The translations under genes were made by a program, and so were the position numbers. A stretch of DNA of 64,000 nucleotides from Nocardioides sp. Soil805 (GTDB taxonomy: Bacteria > Actinomycetota > Actinomycetes > Propionibacteriales > Nocardioidaceae), in assembly GCF_001429625.1 (NCBI RefSeq), contig NZ_LMSU01000001.1, forward strand, positions 1,920,003-1,984,002. Reading direction: 5' to 3'. Below the pieces are notes generated by a model. That model ran no database searches and was not told the origin of the DNA. It saw nothing but the letters and a program-made list of their open reading frames with translations. Below, piece after piece: positions 34,931-43,777 of the stretch. Each line of letters begins with the position of its first letter. The stretch's first letter is position 1.

Positions 34931-36154
34931 TCAGTGCTGCCGGCCGCGGACGCGGCGGTAGACACCCATCGCCCGGCGCCCGGACGGCCGGGCCTCGAGT
35001 GCCTGCACCGTCCGCTCGGCGGGGCTGCGCCGGGCGAGGTGCAGCTCGTGGCGGGCCTCCTCGAGCTCGCGCACCAGGTTGGCCTCGGACTCACGCAGGC
35101 GCGAGCCCTCGACCAGCAGCGCCGTGATGGCGTCGAGCGCGGCGGGCAGCAGCTCGTCGGCGGGCGCCGTGTCAGGGTCGACGAAGGTCTCCGAGGGCGC
35201 GCCGAGCAGGTCCGCGAGGTCGCCCACCACGTCGTACCCGCGCTGCTCCACCTCCGTGATCCACGAGCGTGAGAGGTCCTGGACCCAGGCGTGGGTGGCC
35301 GGCGGCAGGCCGAGGCGGGCGCTGGAGGTGCGCCGCGACAGGGTCTGGTGGGCGAGCAGCTCGCGCACCAGCGGTCGGTAGTCGGGCGGGTCGACGACCG
35401 GCGTGACGCGCTTGTTGACCAACCGCAGCAGCGCGGTCTCGGGGACACCCAGGGACGGGTTGGCCCGCTCGGGCGTCAGGTCGAGGTCGAGGCCGTCCAG
35501 GCCGAAGGTGCGGCTGAAGCGGCGCCACAGCTCGTCGGGCGCCGCGCCGGGACGCGGCACGGTCACGACGTGCACCTGCTCGGGCGGCAGCAGCGCGCCC
35601 CAGCGGTCGAGGATGTCGGGGATCTCCTGCGCGCCCCAGAACCACGAGCCGATCCGGGTGTCGCGGTCGGGGTCGCGGATCATCTCCAGGAAGTGGGCGT
35701 AGGAGACGAGGCTGCGATGCTTGACGTTCTCCTGCCACTCGGCCGGCACCTGCCGGACCAGGTCACGCACCGAGAGGACCAGGTGCACCTCGGCGCCCTC
35801 GCCGAACGACGTCATCGCCCGGTCGATCTGCATGGGCGAGGCGGTGGAGAGGATCTCGTGGCTGATGATCGAGGTGCCGGGCCACGCACGCACCTGCTCG
35901 GCCAGCCGGTCCCAGGCGCCGACGGCCTCGGTCTCCAGCCCGCCCCAGGTGAGGCGCATCAGGTCGAGCGCGGCGAGGAAGTGGCCGTCGAAGCGGTCGG
36001 CGGGGTAGAGGATGCCGTGGCCGCGCAACGCCTCGCGGTTGCGGAAGAGCACGTCCTGGAGGTACGACGTGCCGGTCTTGGGGGTGCCGACGTGCACGAG
36101 CACGCGTCGCCGGGGGGCATCGGTCCCGGACGACGGGGTCGGGGTGGTCGTCAC
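34931..36154 (-). CDS. Sulfotransferase-like protein (first paralogue, downstream)
   Basis: A 407-residue soluble protein. VHVGTPKTGTSYLQ (about 21-34) is the PAPS 5'-phosphosulfate loop of sulfotransferases; VLSVRDLVRQVPAEWQE (about 135-151) matches the 3'-phosphate-binding region. A long C-terminal part includes an RGYDVVGDLADLL segment and a helical Glu/Arg-rich tail. It probably sulfates a cell-surface glycan or lipid, acceptor unknown. GTG at 36154 overlaps the upstream gene by GTGA (36151-36154). Paralogue of the gene at 37254-38342. Confidence 0.75.
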   Translation of the reverse strand: MTTTPTPSSGTDAPRRRVLVHVGTPKTGTSYLQDVLFRNREALRGHGILYPADRFDGHFLAALDLMRLTWGGLETEAVGAWDRLAEQVRAWPGTSIISHEILSTASPMQIDRAMTSFGEGAEVHLVLSVRDLVRQVPAEWQENVKHRSLVSYAHFLEMIRDPDRDTRIGSWFWGAQEIPDILDRWGALLPPEQVHVVTVPRPGAAPDELWRRFSRTFGLDGLDLDLTPERANPSLGVPETALLRLVNKRVTPVVDPPDYRPLVRELLAHQTLSRRTSSARLGLPPATHAWVQDLSRSWITEVEQRGYDVVGDLADLLGAPSETFVDPDTAPADELLPAALDAITALLVEGSRLRESEANLVRELEEARHELHLARRSPAERTVQALEARPSGRRAMGVYRRVRGRQH

Positions 36155-37257
36155 CGCGTCTCCTTCGTCCAGTCGTCGTCCACCAGCATCCGCACCGCCA
36201 GCTCCAGCACTGCGGCGTCGGGGCGCTCGGGCGCCGGCGTCTCGCCGGTCAGGACCGGGGCGACGGCGGCGGGATCGCCGACGACAGGGTAGCCAGCCCG
36301 CTGGAGGCGACCGGTCATCCGCTCGGCGGCGCGCGTCACCCACTCCCGGTGCTCGTCGGGGACGCTGACCTGCGGCATGGTCGTGCGCGGGATCCGCGGC
36401 CACAGGGCCTGGGACATCAGCGCCGCCCGCTCGTCGGTCGGGACCAGCACCCCGACGACGGTGGCGATGCGTCGGGCGAGCTCTGCGGCGTCGGCGCCCG
36501 GACGCCGCGGCGCGGGCACGCGTCGTACGCCGAGGGCGTGCGGCAGCGCGGTCGGGTCGAGCACGACCCGCACGCCGCCCGGTGAGCCGGCGTGGCGCTC
36601 GGCGACGGCGGGCAGGTCGATGCGGGGCGGCAGCTGGCCGCGCTGCTGCCAGAACCGCAGCCACTCCGGCCAGCCGAAGGAGCCGCGCTCGAAGCAACGC
36701 CGGGTCCACACGTCGGCCAGCATCTGGTCCAGGGGTGCGCCGACCACGACCATCGGTCCCCGCCCGAGCCGCCGCGGACCCAGCGCCTCGCGCGCGGCGA
36801 CCGCCAGGACGGGGTCGCCGGCCACCCGGTGGTGCTGTCCCCAGGGCCGCGGCAGGCCACGAGCAGCGCGCGCCGGGCCGAGGCGGACGACGTCCTCGGC
36901 GAGCACGCTGGTGGCGACCCGGACCAGCTCGTCGGCGGGCAGGGTGGCGGGGTCGACGGGTCGGGGCCCGTAGCCCGATCCGGGGACGCCGACCAGCGCC
37001 AGGTCGGGCTTGCCGCGCCCGGGTGCCGCGGCGGTCAGCACCCGCTGGGCGACGTCGGGGGCGACCCCACCGGCCAGGTTGAGGCGGCGGAGCAGCTCGA
37101 GCTGCTGGGCACCGGGCAGCACCCGCCCGGTGGCCGGCGCCTCGCCCGTCCAGGCCGACCACGGCGTCGTACCGCCGTCGCGCAGGTGGGCGACCCAGCC
37201 CCACGCACGTGCGGCCCCGGGGCTCCCGGCGACCGGCGCGGCCGCGGCGTGGCTCAC
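36151..37257 (-). CDS. Divergent sulfotransferase-related protein lacking the PAPS loop
   Basis: A 368-residue protein between two sulfotransferase-like genes, overlapping both by four bases (36151-36154 and 37254-37257). It lacks PKTGT. Still, parts align by eye with its neighbours: VWTRRCFERGSFGWPEWLRFWQQRG..IDLPAV matches the AWQE..F..RG..DLPAV region, and a late AGYPVVGD phrase matches GYDVVGD. An early QLELLRRLN (about 52-60) resembles the QLLRRLN found much later in the neighbour, suggesting rearrangement. Possibly a non-catalytic partner. Family otherwise unrecognised. Confidence 0.6.
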   Translation of the reverse strand: MSHAAAAPVAGSPGAARAWGWVAHLRDGGTTPWSAWTGEAPATGRVLPGAQQLELLRRLNLAGGVAPDVAQRVLTAAAPGRGKPDLALVGVPGSGYGPRPVDPATLPADELVRVATSVLAEDVVRLGPARAARGLPRPWGQHHRVAGDPVLAVAAREALGPRRLGRGPMVVVGAPLDQMLADVWTRRCFERGSFGWPEWLRFWQQRGQLPPRIDLPAVAERHAGSPGGVRVVLDPTALPHALGVRRVPAPRRPGADAAELARRIATVVGVLVPTDERAALMSQALWPRIPRTTMPQVSVPDEHREWVTRAAERMTGRLQRAGYPVVGDPAAVAPVLTGETPAPERPDAAVLELAVRMLVDDDWTKETR

Positions 37258-38342
37258 CGCTCGCGCAGCCGGCGGGCCTGGTCACGCAGGCGACGGACCG
37301 GGGTCTCGGCGTCGGTGCGCTCGGCGGCCTCGCGGGTCATCACCGTGAGGGCGTCGAGGGCGGCGCCGAGCTGGAGCTTGGGGCTGACCCGGTCGGGATT
37401 GCGCCACGGCGCGTCCGGCGCGGGTCGGCGCGGGCGCAGGTCGTCGACGTCGCCGATGACGTCGACCCCGCTGCCCTTGATCCAGTCGATCCAGAGATCG
37501 GCCTGCGCCTCGGCGTGGTCGAAGCGCTCGGGGGGCAGGCGGACCGGGATCGAGTCACGGCTGACCAGCACCTCCTGGGCGAGCAGCTCGCGGATGAGGC
37601 CGTCGTACGTCGCATCGCGCCACATCGGCAGCTCGAGGCGACGGTTGAGGCGCCGCAGCAGCTGGGTCTCGGCGATGCCGAGGCTGCGGTTGGCGCGCTC
37701 GGAGTCGAGGGGTGCCCACGTCGGGTCGATGCCGAAGGCGCGACAGAAGCGGAACCACAGCTCGTTGCCGGTCGGGCCGCGGTCGTGCGGCACGGTCACG
37801 ACGTGCACCCGCTCGGGGGGCAGCTTGGCGCCCCAGTTGCTGAGCACGGCCGGCAGGTCCATCGCGCTGCGGAACCAGGTCTGGCCGCGCTCGACCTTGG
37901 TGAGGAACCGGTTGAAGGTCCACTTGCGGCCCTGCTTGATGCTCTCCTGCCACGCGGCCGGCAGCTGGCGGCCGAGGTCGCGCGCGGAGTAGACGACGTG
38001 GATCTCGCTGCCCTCGAGGTCGTTCATGACCCGGGCGATCTTGTCCGGCTTGGCCGGGGCGAGGATCTCGTGGCTGATGACCACGGTGCCGCTGGCGCGG
38101 CGTACGCGCTTGACCATCGCGTCCCACGCGCCGTGCGCGTGCCCGGGGGCTCCACCCCAGTCCTGCTCGAGCAGGTCGAGCGCCGCACGGAAGTGGAAGA
38201 GGTCCGCGTCGACGAAGCGGTTCTTGGTCGGGATCGTCACCCCGTGGTCCGACAGGGACGACTGGTTGAGCATCAGCCGGTCCTGCAGGTAGGTCGTCCC
38301 CGTCTTGGGGGCGCCGATGTGGAGGTAGACGACGCGGCTCAT
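37254..38342 (-). CDS. Sulfotransferase-like protein (second paralogue, upstream)
   Basis: A 362-residue soluble protein with the PAPS loop HIGAPKTGTTYLQ (about 8-20), VVISHEIL, VVYSARDLGRQLPAAWQES (3'-phosphate site), and a C-terminal Arg-rich helix. It is similar along its length to the gene at 34931-36154, and the three genes form one overlapping operon. The acceptor is probably a surface polysaccharide or glycolipid, an inference from family only. ATG at 38342. Confidence 0.77.
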   Translation of the reverse strand: MSRVVYLHIGAPKTGTTYLQDRLMLNQSSLSDHGVTIPTKNRFVDADLFHFRAALDLLEQDWGGAPGHAHGAWDAMVKRVRRASGTVVISHEILAPAKPDKIARVMNDLEGSEIHVVYSARDLGRQLPAAWQESIKQGRKWTFNRFLTKVERGQTWFRSAMDLPAVLSNWGAKLPPERVHVVTVPHDRGPTGNELWFRFCRAFGIDPTWAPLDSERANRSLGIAETQLLRRLNRRLELPMWRDATYDGLIRELLAQEVLVSRDSIPVRLPPERFDHAEAQADLWIDWIKGSGVDVIGDVDDLRPRRPAPDAPWRNPDRVSPKLQLGAALDALTVMTREAAERTDAETPVRRLRDQARRLRER

Positions 38343-38388
38343 GCGGGGAATTGTGCCCGACGCCCGCGGCCGCGCTGCGAGGGCACCG

Positions 38389-39291
38389 TCAGCTCCCGGC
38401 CAGCGCGCGTACGACGGCGCTGGGACTGGGGCGCCCGAGCCGCCCGGCCATCCACACGCTGGTGGCCACCACCGCGTCGAGGTCGACCCCGTGCTCGATG
38501 CCGAGGCCGGTGAGCATCCACACGAGGTCCTCGGTGGCGAGGTTGCCGGTGGCGGACTTCGCGTAGGGGCAGCCGCCGAGGCCGCCCGCGCTGGCGTCGA
38601 AGGTGGTGATGCCCTCCTGGAGCGCGGAGTAGGCGTTGGCCAGCGCCTGGCCGTAGGTGTCGTGGAAGTGCATGGCCAGCTGGTCGGTGCGCATCCCGGC
38701 GTCGACGAAGGCGTGGACGAGGTCCTTGACGTGCCCGGCGGTGCCGACCCCGATGGTGTCGCCGAGGCTGAGCTCGCTGGCGCCGAGGTCGAAGAGCCGC
38801 TTGCCGACCGACACCACCTGCTCGATCGGGACCGCACCCTCCCACGGGTCGCCGAAGCACATGGAGACGTAGGCGCGGACGTCGAGGCCGGCGTCGCGGG
38901 CCCGGGTGACGGTCGGCTCGAACATCGCGAACTGCTCGTCGAGGCTGCGGTTGAGGTTCTTGCGGGCGAACGTCTCGGTGGCGCTGCCGAAGATCGCGAT
39001 GTGTCGCACGCCGAGCTCGAGGGCCCGGTCGAGGCCGCGCTCGTTGGGGACCAGCACGGGGTGCACGCGGCCCGCCTCGCCGAGCATGGTCATCAGGTCG
39101 GCGGCGTCGGCCAGCTGCGGCACCCACGTCGGGTGGACGAAGCTGGTGGCCTCCACGACCGGCAGGCCGGCCGCGACCAGGCGGCGTACGAACTCGGCCT
39201 TGTCCTCGGTGGCGACGATCCCCTGCTCGTTCTGCAGGCCGTCGCGGGGGCCGACCTCGTAGATGGTGACGTGATCGGGCATGTTGCTCAC
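38389..39291 (-). CDS. Hydroxymethylglutaryl-CoA lyase
   Basis: A 300-residue TIM-barrel lyase that splits HMG-CoA into acetyl-CoA and acetoacetate, the last step of leucine breakdown. The N-terminal EVGPRDGLQNE supplies catalytic Arg-Asp, HFHDTYGQALAN supplies metal-binding His residues, and GGLGGCPYAKSATGN holds the signature cysteine. GTG at 39291 is preferred because GAGGAG lies about 7 bases upstream; ATG at 39282 is nine bases further. It follows the mccA gene in the leucine cluster, with a 36-bp dispersed repeat in the gap. Confidence 0.92.
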   Translation of the reverse strand: MSNMPDHVTIYEVGPRDGLQNEQGIVATEDKAEFVRRLVAAGLPVVEATSFVHPTWVPQLADAADLMTMLGEAGRVHPVLVPNERGLDRALELGVRHIAIFGSATETFARKNLNRSLDEQFAMFEPTVTRARDAGLDVRAYVSMCFGDPWEGAVPIEQVVSVGKRLFDLGASELSLGDTIGVGTAGHVKDLVHAFVDAGMRTDQLAMHFHDTYGQALANAYSALQEGITTFDASAGGLGGCPYAKSATGNLATEDLVWMLTGLGIEHGVDLDAVVATSVWMAGRLGRPSPSAVVRALAGS

Positions 39292-39304
39292 TGGATGTCT
39301 CCTC

Positions 39305-39340
39305 GGTTTCGACACGCTCGCTGCGCTCCCTGCTCAACCA
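39305..39340. repeat. 36-bp dispersed repeat, copy at the end of mccA
   Basis: The element begins GGTTTCGACACGCTCGC and ends CTGCTCAACCA. Its last bases supply the terminal Ala-Gly codons and TGA stop of mccA (stop at 39334-39336 on the minus strand). It matches the copy inside the SNF2 helicase gene (47071-47106) at 31 of 36 positions. Confidence 0.8.
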
Positions 39341-41277
39341 GCGGAGTCTGCCTCGACGACGAGGAGGACCGCGCCGAGCGGCACCTGCTGGCCGGCCGCG
39401 ACGTGGACCTCGGTGACCGTGCCGGCGAAGGGTGCCTTGAGCGCGAGCTCCATCTTCATCGCCTCCATGGCTCCCAGCGTCTCACCCTCGTCCACCTGCT
39501 GGCCGACGGTGACGTGGACGTCGAGGACGGTGCCGGGCATCGGGGCGAGCAGCGTGCCGTCGCCGACGGCCGGACCGTGGTCGGCGAAGGCGTCGGGCCG
39601 CTCGAAGGAGTGCCGCTGCCCGCGGTGGGCCACCTCGACCTTGTGCGCGGTGGCGTTGACGTACGCCGTCTCGCGGCTGCCGTCGAGGGAGAGCACGGCC
39701 GTGTGGTCGGCGAGCCGGTGCTCTCTCACGAAGTAGTCGTCGACGCGGTGTCCGGGGACGTCGACGCGCAGCTCGCGTCGACCCTCGGGGGTCTCGAGCG
39801 CCACCAGGGTCCGGGCGTGCGGGCCGGCGACCCGCCAGCCGTCGGTCGCGAACGGGTCTCCGGGCCGGTCGCTGAAGCGCGGGCTGTGCAGCACCGCGTC
39901 GACCCAGGCGGCGGTCACGAGCGCGACCTCGGGATCGGGCGCCGCCACCTCGGCGTGGTCCAGCCACGCGGTGTCGATGGCGGCCTCGCGGAACTCGGTC
40001 CCGGCCGCCAGGGCGCGGACGAAGCCGGTGTTGGTGGTGAGGCCGAGGACGCCGGTGCGGTCGAGGGCGTCGACCAGCGTCGTGCGCGCCTCCTCGCGGT
40101 CCGCACCCCACGCGATGACCTTGCCGAGCATCGGGTCGAAGCCGGAGGTGACGACCTGGCCGGACTCCAGCGCCGCGTCGACGCGCACCGGCGCGGCCGG
40201 GTCGCCGAACGGGGTGGCGGGCCAGCGGACCAGCTCGGCGGTGCCCGCCTGCGGCAGGAACCCACCGAAGGAGTCCTCGGCGTAGATCCGCGCCTCGACG
40301 GCGTGGCCCTCGAGGGTGACGTCGTCCTGGGTGAAGTCGAGCGGACGACCGGCGGCGACGAGCAGCTGCTGCTCGACGAGGTCGATCCGCTCGCCGCGGA
40401 CCCGGACGACCGCCTCGGTCACCGGGTGCTCGACCTGGAGGCGGGTGTTCATCTCGAGGAAGTACACCTCCCCCGAATCGCTGTCGAGGAGGAACTCGAC
40501 CGTGCCGGCGTTGGTGTAGCCGACCTCGCGGCACAGCGCCACCGCGCTGCGGGTGACCAGCTCGCGCTGGGCCTGGGTGATCGTGGGGGCCGGGGCCTCC
40601 TCCAGCACCTTCTGGTGGCGGCGCTGCGTCGAGCAGTCGCGCTCGAAGAGGTGCACGACGTTGCCGTGGTGGTCGGCGAGCACCTGGACCTCGATGTGGC
40701 GTCCGTGCTCGACGTACTTCTCGATGAGGATCGTATCGTCGCCGAACGCGCTGAGCGCCTCACGCCTCGCGGCGGCCAGCGCGGCGTCGTACTCGCTGCT
40801 CGAGCGGACGATGCGCATGCCCTTGCCGCCCCCGCCGGCGGCGGCCTTGACGAGCACGGGGTAGGCGAAGCCGGCCGGGTCGGCGTCGAGGTCGTACGAC
40901 GGCACCACGGGCACGCCGGCGGCGACCGCGATGTCGCGGGCGGCGTCCTTCTTGCCCATCGCCTCCATCACGCCCGAGCCGGGACCGACCAGGACGATCC
41001 CGTCGGTCCCCTCGATCTCGCGGGCGAAAGCGGCGCGCTCGGAGAGGAAGCCGTAGCCGGGGTGGATCGCCTCCGCGCCGCTGTCCCGGGCGGCCGCGAC
41101 GATGGCCTCGACGTCGAGGTAGCCCGGCACCTCGAGGGCCTCGTCGGCCTCGCGCACGTGGGCGGCGTCGCGGTCGGCGGCGGTGAAGACGGCGACCGTG
41201 CGCAGGCCCGTCGCGTGGGCGGTGCGCAGCACGCGCAGGGCGATCTCGCCGCGATTGGCGACCAACAGTGCGTCCAC
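39334..41277 (-). CDS. mccA: Methylcrotonyl-CoA carboxylase alpha subunit (biotin-containing)
   Basis: A 647-residue biotin-dependent carboxylase subunit: biotin carboxylase domain (LLVANRGEIALRVLRTA, ATP-grasp loop KAAAGGGGKGMRIV, EMNTRLQVEHPVTE), a middle linking domain, and the C-terminal biotinyl domain with EAMKME, Lys608 being biotinylated. It carboxylates biotin with bicarbonate and ATP. Assignment to methylcrotonyl-CoA rather than acetyl- or propionyl-CoA comes from the HMG-CoA lyase neighbour. AAGGAA lies 8 bases upstream of GTG 41277. The last codons and stop come from a dispersed repeat. Confidence 0.88.
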   Translation of the reverse strand: MDALLVANRGEIALRVLRTAHATGLRTVAVFTAADRDAAHVREADEALEVPGYLDVEAIVAAARDSGAEAIHPGYGFLSERAAFAREIEGTDGIVLVGPGSGVMEAMGKKDAARDIAVAAGVPVVPSYDLDADPAGFAYPVLVKAAAGGGGKGMRIVRSSSEYDAALAAARREALSAFGDDTILIEKYVEHGRHIEVQVLADHHGNVVHLFERDCSTQRRHQKVLEEAPAPTITQAQRELVTRSAVALCREVGYTNAGTVEFLLDSDSGEVYFLEMNTRLQVEHPVTEAVVRVRGERIDLVEQQLLVAAGRPLDFTQDDVTLEGHAVEARIYAEDSFGGFLPQAGTAELVRWPATPFGDPAAPVRVDAALESGQVVTSGFDPMLGKVIAWGADREEARTTLVDALDRTGVLGLTTNTGFVRALAAGTEFREAAIDTAWLDHAEVAAPDPEVALVTAAWVDAVLHSPRFSDRPGDPFATDGWRVAGPHARTLVALETPEGRRELRVDVPGHRVDDYFVREHRLADHTAVLSLDGSRETAYVNATAHKVEVAHRGQRHSFERPDAFADHGPAVGDGTLLAPMPGTVLDVHVTVGQQVDEGETLGAMEAMKMELALKAPFAGTVTEVHVAAGQQVPLGAVLLVVEADSAG

Positions 41278-41296
41278 GGTCTCGGTTCCTTCTGTA

Positions 41297-41352
41297 GGTT
41301 TCGACGCGCCCGTTGCGACCTCGTGGCCTCGGTCGCCGGGCTTGCTCAACCT
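41297..41352. repeat. Longer variant of the 36-bp dispersed repeat
   Basis: Starting GGTTTCGACGCG and ending GCTTGCTCAACCT, this 56-base copy shares both ends with the 36-bp element but has a longer, different middle. It lies in the 121-base gap between mccB and mccA. The following stretch (41372-41400, around CGCTCGTTCCTCGCTCGTC) is also low in complexity and repeat-like. Confidence 0.6.
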
Positions 41353-41398
41353 GAGCGCGCCCACGCGCCGCGCTCGTTCCTCGCTCGTCACTGCGCGC

Positions 41399-43024
41399 TC
41401 ACATCCGGAAGATGCCGTAGGAGGGGTCCGGCACCGGGGCGTTGGCCGCCACCGCCAGGCCCATGCCGAGCACCCGGCGGGTGTCGGCGGGGTCGATCAC
41501 ACCGTCGTCCCACAGCCGGGCGGTGGAGTAGTACGGCGAGCCCTGGGTCTCGTACTGGTCGCGGATCGGCGCCTTGAACGCCTCGACCTGCTCGTCGGTC
41601 TCGAGGTCGGTGCGCACGGTCGCCAGGACGCTGGCCGCCTGCTCGCCGCCCATCACCGAGATCCGCGCGTTGGGCCACATCCACAGGAAGCGCGGGTCGT
41701 AGGCCCGCCCGCACATGCCGTAGTTGCCGGCGCCGAACGAGCCACCGATGACGACGGTGAACTTCGGGACCACGCTGCACGCCACCGCGGTGACCAGCTT
41801 GGCGCCGTCGCGGGCGATGCCGCGGTTCTCGTACTCCCGCCCGACCATGAAGCCGGTGATGTTCTGCAGGAAGACCAGCGGGATGCCGCGCTGGTTGCAC
41901 AGCTCGATGAAGTGCGCGCCCTTGAGCGCCGACTCGCTGAACAGGATGCCGTTGTTGGCGACGATCCCGACGTCGTAGCCGTGGATCTTGGCGAAGCAGG
42001 TCACCAGGGTCTCGCCGTACAGCTTCTTGAACTCGTGCATCCGGCTGCCGTCGACGATGCGGCGGATGACGTCGCGCACGTCGTACGGCGTGCGGGTGTC
42101 GGTGGGGACGACGTCGTACAGCGAGTCGGGCGACTCGTGCGGCTCCTCGACCGGGCCGGGCTCGATCCGGCGCCCCGGGGTCGGGTAGCCGGACGTCGCC
42201 GGGAGCGTGTCGACGATGCTGCGCACGATGGCCAGCGCGTGGGCGTCGTCCTCCGCGAGGTGGTCCACGACCCCGGACTTCCGCGCGTGGACGTCGCCAC
42301 CGCCGAGGTCCTCCGCGCTCACGACCTCGCCGGTCGCGGCCTTCACCAGCGGCGGGCCGCCGAGGAAGATCGTGCCCTGCTCCTTGACGATCACCGTCTC
42401 GTCCGACATCGCCGGCACGTAGGCGCCGCCGGCGGTGCACGAGCCCATCACGGCGGCGATCTGCGGGACGCCCTGCGCGCTGAGGTTGGCCTGGTTGAAG
42501 AAGATCCGGCCGAAGTGCTCGCGGTCGGGGAAGACGTCGTCCTGCATCGGCAGGAACGCCCCGCCGCTGTCGACGAGCGCGATGCAGGGCAGGTTGTTGT
42601 CCGCAGCCACCGTCTGCGCACGCAGGTGCTTCTTGACCGTCATCGGGTAGTAGGTGCCGCCCTTGACGGTGGCGTCGTTGGCGATCACCACGACCTCGCG
42701 GCCGTTCACGCGGCCGATGCCGGTCACGATGCTGGCGCTCGGCACCGCGTTGAGGTCGTCCGCGTCGCGGCCGTACATCCCGTACGCCGCCAGCGGGCTC
42801 AGCTCCAGGAACGGGCTCCCCGGGTCCAGCAGTCGGTCCACCCGGTCGCGCACCAGCAGCTTGCCGCGCCCGGTGTGCTTCGCCCGGGCCGCCTCGCTGC
42901 CCCCCTGCCGGACCACGGCCAGGCGCTCGCGCAGGTCTGCGACGAGGTCGCGCATGGACGGAGCGTCGCCGAGGTCGCGCATCGACGGTGGGGCCGGGGT
43001 GCTGGAGCTGGTGGCGTCGGTCAC
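41399..43024 (-). CDS. mccB: Methylcrotonyl-CoA carboxylase beta subunit (carboxyltransferase)
   Basis: A 541-residue carboxyltransferase with two crotonase-like halves. Features are [82 protein letters not shown], and [42 protein letters not shown] and the [13 protein letters not shown] phrase are typical of methylcrotonyl-/geranyl-CoA enzymes, which carboxylate the C4 methyl of 3-methylcrotonyl-CoA. It heads the operon mccB-mccA-lyase. GTG at 43024 has TAACCT ending 6 bases upstream, inside a TetR-type operator. Confidence 0.9.
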   Translation of the reverse strand: MTDATSSSTPAPPSMRDLGDAPSMRDLVADLRERLAVVRQGGSEAARAKHTGRGKLLVRDRVDRLLDPGSPFLELSPLAAYGMYGRDADDLNAVPSASIVTGIGRVNGREVVVIANDATVKGGTYYPMTVKKHLRAQTVAADNNLPCIALVDSGGAFLPMQDDVFPDREHFGRIFFNQANLSAQGVPQIAAVMGSCTAGGAYVPAMSDETVIVKEQGTIFLGGPPLVKAATGEVVSAEDLGGGDVHARKSGVVDHLAEDDAHALAIVRSIVDTLPATSGYPTPGRRIEPGPVEEPHESPDSLYDVVPTDTRTPYDVRDVIRRIVDGSRMHEFKKLYGETLVTCFAKIHGYDVGIVANNGILFSESALKGAHFIELCNQRGIPLVFLQNITGFMVGREYENRGIARDGAKLVTAVACSVVPKFTVVIGGSFGAGNYGMCGRAYDPRFLWMWPNARISVMGGEQAASVLATVRTDLETDEQVEAFKAPIRDQYETQGSPYYSTARLWDDGVIDPADTRRVLGMGLAVAANAPVPDPSYGIFRM

Positions 43025-43030
43025 GCGCTC

Positions 43031-43050
43031 AGGTTAGCGATCGTTAACCT
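43031..43050 (-). promoter_or_regulatory. TetR-type operator over the mccB -10 box
   Basis: AGGTTAGCGATCGTTAACCT is a 20-bp inverted repeat with arms AGGTTA/TAACCT and one asymmetric pair inside. On the minus strand its right end TAACCT (43031-43036) is the -10 box of mccB, 6 bases before the GTG. It also overlaps the TAA stop of the upstream TetR gene. A near-identical site precedes the TetR gene at 43978. Confidence 0.75.
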
Positions 43051-43721
43051 GCTCTGTCGACCGGCGGCCCCGCCGGGCGCTCCACGACCCCCGCGAGCGC
43101 CCGTACCGCAGTGAGGTGCCGGGTGAGGATCGCGCGCACCCCGCGATCGGTCAGGCGGTCCGGGGGGACGAACCGGTACTCACCCTCCGGCTCCGCCACC
43201 GTGACGACCTCGTCTGCCAGGCCGGTGAGCAGCGCCCGCAGGATCCGGGCCTGCCGAGGGGCCCGCGCGGGTGCCAGGCCCAGGCCCAGCAGCACCCGAC
43301 GGCACAGGTCCAGCAGTCGCTGGTCGAACCCCCCGACGGTGACGGCCATGGCCGGGTCGTGTCGCGCCCACGCCCGGTAGGCGTGGAGCAGCCGGAGTCT
43401 CTCGAGCGCGACGCCCCGGGTCGGCACGTGGACGGCCAGGACGACGACCGCGTCCTCCATGCCGGGTGGCTCGCCGCGGCCGAACCTGCCCAGGGCGAAG
43501 GGGTGCGAGCCCAGCTCGTGCCTGAAGTGGTCGTCGACCGCGGAGAACGCGCAGGCCAGCAGGTGGGACTGGTTGCGGAAGTAGTACCGGACGGTGCTGG
43601 GGCTCAGGTCGCCCTCCGTGGCGACCGCTCGCACGGTGGCAGCGCCGCAGCCGGCCCGCAGGACGATCCGCTCCACGGCGGCGTACACGTCGACGTGGTA
43701 GCTCAGGTTCTGAGGTCTCAT
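43044..43721 (-). CDS. TetR family regulator
   Basis: A 225-residue regulator. The N-terminal helix-turn-helix is recognisable (AAVERIVLRAGCGAATVRAVATEGDLSPSTVRYYFRNQ, about 13-50), with YYF at the recognition-helix end. The C-terminal ligand domain is unremarkable. It lies 19 bases upstream of mccB on the same strand, but mccB has its own promoter/operator inside the tail of this gene. No copy of the mcc operator is seen in front of its own ATG at 43721; palindrome array 3 lies there instead. Target unknown. Confidence 0.82.
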   Translation of the reverse strand: MRPQNLSYHVDVYAAVERIVLRAGCGAATVRAVATEGDLSPSTVRYYFRNQSHLLACAFSAVDDHFRHELGSHPFALGRFGRGEPPGMEDAVVVLAVHVPTRGVALERLRLLHAYRAWARHDPAMAVTVGGFDQRLLDLCRRVLLGLGLAPARAPRQARILRALLTGLADEVVTVAEPEGEYRFVPPDRLTDRGVRAILTRHLTAVRALAGVVERPAGPPVDRAG

Positions 43722-43777
43722 GCGGGCCTCCTACCCCGATCCACCGACGCGGCATCCGGTTGTCCAGAGGGACCGAC

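Noticed and set aside
38341..41577. Long open frame (over 1000 codons) on the plus strand opposite mccA and the HMG-CoA lyase gene
   Set aside because: Antisense shadow produced by GC-rich third positions; its translation has no family features and the minus-strand proteins are certain.
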